From Nitratireductor sp. (lineage in GTDB: Bacteria > Pseudomonadota > Alphaproteobacteria > Rhizobiales > Rhizobiaceae): 5,683 bases of DNA. Below, in pieces: positions 1-4,564 of the stretch. The notes beneath the pieces were generated by a model. That model worked only from the letters and a program-made list of their open reading frames with translations, was not told the origin of the DNA and made no database searches. The translations under genes were made by a program, and so were the position numbers. Location: NCBI GenBank assembly GCA_020637805.1, contig JACKJU010000018.1, forward strand, positions 1-5,683, in the 5' to 3' direction. The first letter of the stretch is position 1; every line of letters starts with the position of its first letter.

Positions 1-1
1 C

Positions 2-256
2 AATGTGCGTCCGCCCAACCAGTACAACCACGCATCCGGATCCGGCTATCTGGCCGTTCGCAACGGTCCCGGCACGAAATTCCGGCAGACAGGTGAAGTC
101 TACCTAGGAGACGAGGTAGCCGTGTGGGACCGCAAGGGCAACTGGTACGAGATCAAGTGCTATGGCGGCGGCTGCATGAACCCGTTCTGGGGACCGGCTG
201 AGCCGCAGGGCTGGGTTTCCGGCGACCATCTTTCGGTTGGTGGCGTCTGCCCGTAA
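2..256 (+). CDS. SH3-domain (SH3b type) protein, 3' end only
   Basis: This is the C-terminal part of a protein carrying a bacterial SH3 domain, a small beta-barrel usually found in exported or envelope proteins that bind peptidoglycan or other ligands. The visible 84 residues include the typical pattern GYLAVRNGPGTKF, then GEVYLGDEV, then GNWYEIK, and a closing GWVSGDHL strand. A GTG lies at base 5, but the frame is open to the left edge and the first SH3 strand follows almost at once, so the true start is probably outside the window. Between the last strands there is an insertion with two cysteines (CYGGGC) and a Trp/Pro-rich loop. These could form a disulfide if the protein is exported, but no signal peptide can be seen because the N-terminus is missing. 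The stop is TAA at 254-256, and a hairpin terminator follows 44 nt later. The SH3b assignment is good; the role of the full protein is unknown. Confidence 0.82.
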   Translation, partial: NVRPPNQYNHASGSGYLAVRNGPGTKFRQTGEVYLGDEVAVWDRKGNWYEIKCYGGGCMNPFWGPAEPQGWVSGDHLSVGGVCP

Positions 257-299
257 CGGACACGCACCCGGCAGAGATGGCATTGTCGGCAGTGACATG

Positions 300-337
300 A
301 AAAAGCCCCCGGTTTCAACGCCGGGGGCTCATTTTTT
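300..337. terminator. Bidirectional rho-independent terminator between convergent genes
   Basis: A perfect 9-bp GC-rich stem (AGCCCCCGG at 304-312 pairing with CCGGGGGCT at 321-329) closes an 8-nt loop. A run of six T follows on the + strand (332-337) and a run of five A precedes it (300-304), giving a U-tract for the - strand transcript. It therefore can end both the SH3 gene from the left and the symporter operon from the right. It lies 44 nt after the SH3 stop and about 26 nt past the symporter stop. Confidence 0.9.
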
Positions 338-362
338 ATACTGGCAATTATCTGCCCAGCGA

Positions 363-1901
363 TTACTTGAACTTGCGGATCTCGCCGGATTTCAGGCGCG
401 ACCAGTAGCTGTTCAACTCGTTCTTGACGATCGGCATCAGCAGGTAGAGGCCGATGATGTTGACGACCGCCATGGCGAAGATTGCCGCGTCGGAGAAGTC
501 GATGACCGGACCGAGATTTGCTGCTGCACCGATGATCACGAAGATGCAGAAGATCACCTTGAAGGTCAGTTCCTTGGACTTGCCCTCGCCGAACAGGTAG
601 GTCCAGGCCTTCAGGCCGTAGTAGGACCACGAGATCATGGTGGAGAAAGCAAACAGGATCACCGCCACCGCCAGGACATAGGGGAACCAGCTGAACGCGC
701 TGCCGAAGGCTGCGGAGGTCAGCCCCACACCCGATGCACCCGTAACAGTAACGATCGCGCCGTTCTCGACGATGTATTTGCCGGTTGCCGGATCGAATGA
801 AAGCTGCTGGGTGATGATGATCACCAGTGCCGTCATGGTGCAGATCACGACCGTGTCGATGAACGGTTCGAGCAGCGAGACGAATCCCTCGGTAATCGGC
901 TCCTTGGTACGGACTGCGGAGTGCGCGATCGCCGCCGAACCGACGCCTGCCTCGTTGGAGAATGCTGCACGCTTGAAGCCCTGGATGAGGGCACCTGCCA
1001 TGCCGCCTGCAACGCCGAGACCGGTAAAGGCACCTGCGAAGATCTGGCCGAATGCCCAGCCGATCTTGTCAGCATTCATCAGGATGATGACCAGCGCCGA
1101 AGCCACGTAGAGGATGCCCATGAAGGGAACAACCTTTTCGGTGACGCGGGCGATGGACTTCAGTCCGCCGACGATCACGGCAAAGACGATGACCGCGAAA
1201 ATCACGCCCGTGATCCAGCCCGGATAATCGCCGATAATTCCAGCGAGCTGCTGGTGCGCCTGGTTTGACTGGAACATGTTGCCGCCACCAAACGCGCCAA
1301 GGATGCAGAAGATGGAGAACAGGATTGCAAGCGCCCTGCCGCCGGGCAGGCCACGTTCGGCAAAGCCCTTCGTCAGGTAGTACATGGGGCCGCCCGAAAC
1401 GGTGCCGTCGGCATATTCGTTGCGGTATTTGACGCCAAGCGTACACTCCGTGAACTTCGATGCCATGCCCATGAGGCCGGCAAGGATCATCCAGAAGGTT
1501 GCGCCTGGCCCGCCAATGCCAATGGCAACGGCGACACCGGCGATGTTGCCGAGACCGACCGTTCCCGAAAGCGCTGTCGCCAATGCCTGGAAGTGGCTGA
1601 CCTCGCCCGCATCGTTGGGATCGGAGTAGTCACCCTTCACCAGCGCAATCGAATGCGGGAAGGCGCGGAACTGGATGAAGACGAAGTAGAAGGTGAAAAT
1701 CGTCGCCGCGACGACGAGCCAGGCCACGATCCACGGAAAGCTGGTTCCCGGAAACGGGCTGAAGATGAAGTTGACGAACCAGCCGGTTGCCCCGGAAAAC
1801 ACCTGGTTCACGGTTTCGTCGAAGGACTGTGCGTAGGCGCCATTGGCGGATACAGCAATCCCTGCCGCAGCAAGTGCTGCGCGTTGCTTGATCTTTGTCA
1901 T
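363..1901 (-). CDS. Sodium:alanine/glycine symporter, AGCS family
   Basis: This 512-residue inner-membrane transporter belongs to the alanine or glycine:cation symporter family (Na_Ala_symp), which imports small neutral amino acids with Na+ (sometimes H+). Family hallmarks seen are ALSGTVGLGNIAGVA at about residues 110-124, the signature GGPGATFWMILAGLMG at 130-145, the motif GGGNMFQSNQ, and the conserved RAAFSNEAGVGSAAIAHS segment leading into LLEPFIDTVVICTMTA. Many hydrophobic helices span residues 56 to about 495. The N-terminus is signal-peptide-like: KIKQR, an alanine-rich stretch, then AYA-Q at 22-25. The start is ATG at 1901, with an AGGGG Shine-Dalgarno about 8 nt upstream. The stress-protein gene ends 20 nt upstream on the same strand, so the two are almost certainly co-transcribed. 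The divergent AsnC/Lrp gene beyond suggests amino-acid-responsive control. The exact substrate (Ala, Gly or other) and the ion cannot be read from sequence. The gene is full-length and intact. Confidence 0.95.
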   Translation of the reverse strand: MTKIKQRAALAAAGIAVSANGAYAQSFDETVNQVFSGATGWFVNFIFSPFPGTSFPWIVAWLVVAATIFTFYFVFIQFRAFPHSIALVKGDYSDPNDAGEVSHFQALATALSGTVGLGNIAGVAVAIGIGGPGATFWMILAGLMGMASKFTECTLGVKYRNEYADGTVSGGPMYYLTKGFAERGLPGGRALAILFSIFCILGAFGGGNMFQSNQAHQQLAGIIGDYPGWITGVIFAVIVFAVIVGGLKSIARVTEKVVPFMGILYVASALVIILMNADKIGWAFGQIFAGAFTGLGVAGGMAGALIQGFKRAAFSNEAGVGSAAIAHSAVRTKEPITEGFVSLLEPFIDTVVICTMTALVIIITQQLSFDPATGKYIVENGAIVTVTGASGVGLTSAAFGSAFSWFPYVLAVAVILFAFSTMISWSYYGLKAWTYLFGEGKSKELTFKVIFCIFVIIGAAANLGPVIDFSDAAIFAMAVVNIIGLYLLMPIVKNELNSYWSRLKSGEIRKFK

Positions 1902-1921
1902 GTTATTTCCCCTTCGCTCTC

Positions 1922-2353
1922 TTACGGCACAATCGTGCAGGGTACGGGCGCGGATTGCGCAAGTGTGCCGGCGACCGAGCCGAACACGCGGGCGGCAATG
2001 CCGCCACCGGTACGGCCGATGAATATCTGGCTGGCGCCGCTATCCTTTGCCACCGAGCAAAGAATGTCGGTTACATTGCCGTACTTGATCACGGTTTCGA
2101 CCTTGAGGCCCGATGCATCCAGCTTCTTGACGAGCGGTTCGATGACAGCTTTCTCGGCGCGGGCAAGTTCATCCTTGCGGCGCGCGTGACGTTCCTCGAT
2201 CTCCTCGGGCGTGAGGAAAGAGTAGGGCGACCATTCAAGCACATGGGCAACGATGATCGCGGCTCCGCTGGCCTTGGCCTGTTCGATCGCGAATTCCACG
2301 GCTCGCGCGGATTCCGCGCTGCCGTCATATCCGATGACGTATTTGCTGGACAT
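1922..2353 (-). CDS. Universal stress protein, UspA family
   Basis: This is a 143-residue single-domain cytoplasmic Usp with a Rossmann-like alpha/beta fold, the usual length for the family. It begins with the typical strand YVIGYDGSAESARAVEFA (residues about 5-22, with the ATP-contacting Asp in YDGS). It contains a charged central helix (EEIEERHARRKDELARAEKA) and ends with the nucleotide loop GRTGGGIAARVFGSVAG and the final strand PVPCTIVP. The ATP-type loop is normally G-2x-G-9x-G-S/T. Here only eight residues separate the second and third Gly, so ATP binding is likely but not certain. The start is ATG at 2353 behind a near-ideal ribosome site (AAAGGAGGG at 2366-2358). The stop is 20 nt before the symporter ATG, making this the first gene of a two-gene operon. 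Stand-alone Usp proteins beside transporters are thought to modulate or signal for them; here that is only an inference from position. Confidence 0.93.
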   Translation of the reverse strand: MSSKYVIGYDGSAESARAVEFAIEQAKASGAAIIVAHVLEWSPYSFLTPEEIEERHARRKDELARAEKAVIEPLVKKLDASGLKVETVIKYGNVTDILCSVAKDSGASQIFIGRTGGGIAARVFGSVAGTLAQSAPVPCTIVP

Positions 2354-2506
2354 TCATCCCTCCTTTTTCATGTGCACCGGGATCATTCCGGCAGCACAGT
2401 CAAAGCGTAGCTTCAGTGCCGCAAAAAAACTTCCCTAATTTTGTTGTAATTCGGAAAATTTCCGGAAATGATCGAGTATTACTCGGTAACAGAGGCAAAA
2501 TTTCCG
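2354..2506. promoter_or_regulatory. Divergent control region between usp-symporter operon and lrp-type gene
   Basis: This AT-richer stretch must hold the promoters for both directions. For the regulator, a weak rhizobial-like promoter can be proposed: CTTCAG at 2411-2416, an 18-nt spacer and CTAATT at 2435-2440, which would place transcription start near 2447 and the repeats below just downstream of it. For the - strand operon I see a TTGACT -35-like element at 2403-2398 but no good -10 at the right distance, so that promoter is not located. The ribosome site for usp is at 2366-2358. For the regulator ATG at 2507 the only candidate is AGAGG at 2491-2495, which is rather distant (11 nt). Confidence 0.6.
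2452..2506. repeat. Operator-like dyads and 42-bp-phased direct repeat
   Basis: Three overlapping signals are seen. CGGAAA-A-TTTCCG (2452-2464) is an inverted repeat with a one-base centre. ATTTCCGGAAAT (2458-2469) is a perfect 12-bp palindrome. AAAATTTCCG occurs at 2455-2464 and again at 2497-2506, with a 42-bp offset that equals four helical turns. AsnC/Lrp proteins bind several helically phased, AT-rich, loosely palindromic sites and commonly repress their own genes, so these are good candidates for an autoregulatory operator. Binding itself is inferred. Confidence 0.5.
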
Positions 2507-2962
2507 ATGGATAGATTGGATTACAGGATACTTTCCATACTTCAAAAGGACGGGCAGATATCCATGTCGGCACTTTCCCAGCAGGTCGGCCTGTCGCTTT
2601 CCGCCTGTCACAGGCGGGTCAAGTTGCTTGAATCGGAAGGTGTGATTTCCAGCTATGCGGCACGGCTCAACCGCAAGGCGCTGGGACTGGAGATCCAGGT
2701 TTTCATGGAGATCAAGCTGGTGTCGCAGCGCCGGGAGGACACCGCCGCCTTCGAGGAGGCGATATCGAATATGCCGGAAATCCTGGAATGCCACATGATA
2801 TCGGGCGATTTCGACTATCTCGTCCGGGTCGCAGCGAGGAACACAGGCGACTATGAAACGCTCTACCGCGAAAGGCTTTCCTCGCTGCCCTCGGTCTCGC
2901 AGATGAAGACGCTTTTGAGCCTGTCTACAGTCAAGGAATTTCGCGGCTTTCACATCACCTGA
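2507..2962 (+). CDS. AsnC/Lrp-family transcriptional regulator
   Basis: This is a DNA-binding regulator of the leucine-responsive (feast/famine) family. From ATG 2507 it is 151 residues long, a normal Lrp length, and starts MDRLDYRILSILQKDGQ, the classical first helix. The helix-turn-helix follows (MSALSQQVGLSLSACHRRVKLLE, about residues 20-42), then the linker strand GVISSYAARLNRKALG. The C-terminal RAM effector and oligomerisation domain follows, with VFMEIKL, ILECHMISGDFDYLVRV and the final LSLSTVKEFRGFHI strand. An in-frame ATG at 2468 would add 13 residues (MIEYYSVTEAKFP). I prefer 2507 because it matches the family start and because the earlier ATG lies inside a perfect palindrome that looks like an operator. 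The gene diverges from the usp-symporter operon, a common arrangement of an Lrp-type regulator and its target. A small amino acid such as alanine is a plausible ligand, but this is inference. No intrinsic terminator was found after it. Confidence 0.93.
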   Translation: MDRLDYRILSILQKDGQISMSALSQQVGLSLSACHRRVKLLESEGVISSYAARLNRKALGLEIQVFMEIKLVSQRREDTAAFEEAISNMPEILECHMISGDFDYLVRVAARNTGDYETLYRERLSSLPSVSQMKTLLSLSTVKEFRGFHIT

Positions 2963-3002
2963 ACGCCACGATCCTGAACGCCTTGGCCCTGAATGGCCGG
3001 AA
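2958..3002. repeat. Three short tandem repeats, period 15 bp
   Basis: CCTGAACGCC occurs at 2958-2967 and again exactly at 2973-2982. A degenerate third copy, CCTGAATGGCC, starts at 2988. The array begins on the stop codon of the Lrp-type gene and fills most of the 60-nt gap to the convergent gene. It contains a weak hairpin (GGCC, six-base loop, GGCC) with no T-run, so I do not call a terminator. It may be a small slippage product. Confidence 0.5.
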
Positions 3003-3022
3003 CAATGCTGCAGGCGCTGGCA

Positions 3023-3625
3023 TCACTTGCTGCGCCCGGCTTCCTCCCACAGCGCCTCGCGCAGCTTCTGCAATTCGTCGCGATAGCGCTCTGCATCGCC
3101 AAAATCGGCGAAACGCGGGTAGCGTCCGTGGGCGCCTGAAACCTTCGACGCATGCTTGATCGGGCACCAGTACTGCTCGGTGCGGGCGGCGATTTCCACG
3201 GCATAGGCATAGACGCCGTTCGAATAGCCGCAATAGATGCAGTTCAGCTTTTCGATCGCGTTCAGATAGGCCAGCGCCTGGCGGTCGACCACCACGTAGT
3301 CGAAACGCCGGACCCGCGCGATGCCGTAGGCCCGGAAACAGATGTGCTGGTAGAGGGTTACGCTCAGGTCGAGCAGCGCGGTCGGCACGATCATCGCGTA
3401 GATCACCGGCGCGGTGAGAACCGTCATCGGCCGGGCACGGGCAAGAAATTCGGAAAGGCGGATGCGGAACCGGCGCTGCTGCCTGCGCGCCTCGGCCTCG
3501 AAGACCACCTTGCGGCGTTCGAGCCGGTAGCGGAATTCCTTGCGGCGCGCCTCGAAGACCTCCTCCATGTCCTTCTCGAGCGCGTCGATACGCTGGACCA
3601 GTTCCTCGATCGATGTGAGAGCCAT
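3023..3625 (-). CDS. Conserved hypothetical coiled-coil membrane protein with Cys/His motif
   Basis: I do not recognise a named family for this 200-residue protein. Residues 1-63 are highly charged and helical (many Glu/Arg, for example EARRKEFRYRLERRKVVFEAEARRQ split over 25-49) and probably form a coiled coil. A hydrophobic segment at about 67-91 (MTVLTAPVIYAMIVPTALL and onward) is a likely membrane helix or hairpin. The following domain carries C129-I-Y-C132, then GYSNGVYAYAVEIAARTEQYW, then C154-P-I-K-H158. A CxxC followed 21 residues later by C-x3-H could bind a metal or be redox-active. The start is ATG at 3625 with only a modest purine-rich site upstream (AAGGCGGTGA). The gene lies 108 nt downstream of the next - strand gene, with a terminator in between, so it is probably transcribed alone. 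It converges on the Lrp-type gene (60-nt gap). Coding is supported by the coherent domain layout and by codon use like its neighbours. Confidence 0.83.
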   Translation of the reverse strand: MALTSIEELVQRIDALEKDMEEVFEARRKEFRYRLERRKVVFEAEARRQQRRFRIRLSEFLARARPMTVLTAPVIYAMIVPTALLDLSVTLYQHICFRAYGIARVRRFDYVVVDRQALAYLNAIEKLNCIYCGYSNGVYAYAVEIAARTEQYWCPIKHASKVSGAHGRYPRFADFGDAERYRDELQKLREALWEEAGRSK

Positions 3626-3656
3626 CGGAAATCACCGCCTTCATTGCCTGAAACAA

Positions 3657-3692
3657 CGGTTGCTTCTAGCACGAACCGATTGGGAGGCGAAG
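3657..3692 (-). promoter_or_regulatory. Candidate promoter for the Cys/His-motif membrane protein gene
   Basis: Read on the - strand, CTTCGC (3692-3687), a 17-nt spacer and CTAGAA (3669-3664) match the rhizobial housekeeping pattern CTTGAC-N17-CTATAT at four of six bases in each box. Initiation near 3657 would give a leader of about 32 nt before ATG 3625. The spacing is right but the boxes are weak, so this is only a candidate. Confidence 0.3.
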
Positions 3693-3710
3693 CGCGCGAC
3701 TACGGCAGTC

Positions 3711-3735
3711 AAAAAACGGACGGACAGTTGCCGTC
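3711..3735 (-). terminator. Rho-independent terminator overlapping a stop codon
   Basis: On the - strand the sequence reads GACGG, a 7-nt loop (CAACTGT), CCGTC, then CG and six T. The 5-bp stem spans 3735-3719 and the T-run is 3716-3711. The hairpin begins within the TGA stop codon (3736-3734) of the upstream membrane-protein gene, so transcription would end immediately after translation. The stem is short, so strength may be moderate. It separates this gene from the next one downstream on the same strand. Confidence 0.6.
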
Positions 3736-4429
3736 AGCGTTCCACCCGCACGCGGAAAGCGTTGCCCGGTGCTGTCTCGACCTCGCGCCACGGCCCGTAT
3801 TCCTCCGTCCCCGGCGGATCGTCCGGCAGTCCGAGTTCCACCGTGATGCGGTCGTCGTGATAGGGCGCGCGCCAGAACTGGAACACCCGGCCCTTTTCGC
3901 GCCAGCGGATTTCCCCGGCAAAGCGCAGGATCGTGTGGCCGTCCTCGTCGCGGGCACGCGGCTCGTCCCACCATGTCGACAGCGTCCAGTCGCGCCAGGT
4001 GGAACGCATCATATGGCGGAATACGCGGTCCACGTGCTGATGGGGAAAGGTTTCGGGAATGCGCCACTCCACATGCAACACGGGTTCCTTTCCTGCTTCA
4101 TAGGGGTTGCCGTCAGTGAGCTCCTGGATGGCAAACCAGCCGCCAACGGAAAGCGCGGCCACAAGCGTGATGCCGTATCCGGCAGCGGCGGCACTGCGGC
4201 CATCCATGCGCGGCACGAATTTCAGGGCAAGGATAACGCCAACAATTGCACCGGCAACCGCGCCAGCCGGAACCAGGCCCGCAGCGCCCATGGCAAGTCC
4301 GCCATTGATGTTGCTGGAACCGGTCAGAAATCCAAGGCCGATGATGCCGAAGAAAATGACGACCGCGCCGATTGCGGCGGCGATGACGGCCATTTGCAGG
4401 GCCAAAAGGATGCGGGCGAGAAAAATCAT
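3734..4429 (-). CDS. Hypothetical three-helix membrane protein with periplasmic domain
   Basis: I do not recognise the family of this 231-residue protein. Three hydrophobic, Ala/Gly-rich segments are visible at about residues 7-35, 45-70 and 80-101. Positive residues at R6 and in the 70-78 loop (K70, R74, R78) put the N-terminus and that loop in the cytoplasm, so the C-terminal 130 residues should face the periplasm. That domain is rich in Trp, Arg and acidic residues: EWRIPETFPHQHVDRVFRHM, DWTLSTWWDEPRARDEDG, RFAGEIRWREKGRVFQFWRA and a Pro-rich DDPPGTEEYGPWREVE. It has the alternating pattern of a beta-rich fold and contains no cysteines. The start is ATG at 4429, but the site in front (GCGGGG) is poor and too close; M13 (base 4393) is an alternative that would shorten helix 1. 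The gene is divergent from lepA across a 135-nt gap and ends in its own hairpin terminator. No function is assigned. Confidence 0.78.
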   Translation of the reverse strand: MIFLARILLALQMAVIAAAIGAVVIFFGIIGLGFLTGSSNINGGLAMGAAGLVPAGAVAGAIVGVILALKFVPRMDGRSAAAAGYGITLVAALSVGGWFAIQELTDGNPYEAGKEPVLHVEWRIPETFPHQHVDRVFRHMMRSTWRDWTLSTWWDEPRARDEDGHTILRFAGEIRWREKGRVFQFWRAPYHDDRITVELGLPDDPPGTEEYGPWREVETAPGNAFRVRVER

Positions 4430-4460
4430 GCCCCGCTTTTACCGGCTGCGCCGATCCGGC

Positions 4461-4478
4461 GGTGTGCAATTGCGCACC
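4461..4478. promoter_or_regulatory. 18-bp dyad, possible operator between divergent genes
   Basis: GGTGTGCAATTGCGCACC is an inverted repeat of nine-base arms with one mismatched position (T4465 against G4474, a G-U pair if transcribed). It lies 31 nt upstream of the - strand membrane-protein ATG and about 50 nt upstream of the lepA -35 box. A smaller TTGC-A-GCAA dyad follows at 4481-4489. No T-run follows, so it is more likely a protein-binding site than a terminator. The binding protein is unknown. Confidence 0.45.
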
Positions 4479-4527
4479 ATTTGCAGCAATACCCGCTCCA
4501 AAAGGCATGTGCAGGCAAAGATTTCCC

Positions 4528-4564
4528 CTTTGCGTTTCGCCTCGCTGCATCTATATCCGCACGC
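4528..4564 (+). promoter_or_regulatory. Predicted lepA promoter, rhizobial sigma-70 type
   Basis: CTTTGC (4528-4533), exactly 17 nt, then CTATAT (4551-4556) fit the CTTGAC-N17-CTATAT consensus known for rhizobial housekeeping promoters. The -10 box is perfect and the -35 matches at four of six bases. Transcription would start near 4563, zero to two bases before the lepA ATG at 4565. No Shine-Dalgarno sequence is present in the preceding 20 nt, which fits a leaderless transcript. Confidence 0.5.

Noticed and set aside
2398..2403. TTGACT (- strand) as the -35 box of the usp operon
   Set aside because: No acceptable -10 sequence lies 16-18 nt downstream (CCGGTG at the 17-nt position), so no promoter was called.
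1593..2410. Overlapping + strand open frames (1593-2189, 1895-2410) opposite the symporter and usp genes
   Set aside because: They run across clear coding sequence of well-conserved families on the - strand and across the usp/symporter junction, and their products show no domain or composition of a real protein.
2983..2998. GGCC-loop-GGCC hairpin between the convergent Lrp-type and hypothetical genes as a terminator
   Set aside because: The stem is only 4 bp and no T-run follows on either strand.
2955..3656. A 233-codon - strand frame covering the Cys/His-motif membrane protein gene in another frame
   Set aside because: The 200-codon frame at 3023-3625 has a coherent coiled coil, membrane segment and Cys/His motif. 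The alternative is Arg/Ala/Gly/Pro-rich noise.
3707..3712. TTGACT on the - strand (AGTCAA on +) as a promoter element for the Cys/His-motif gene
   Set aside because: It overlaps the T-run of the upstream terminator and has no -10 box at the right spacing; the CTTCGC-N17-CTAGAA pair is a better, though weak, candidate.
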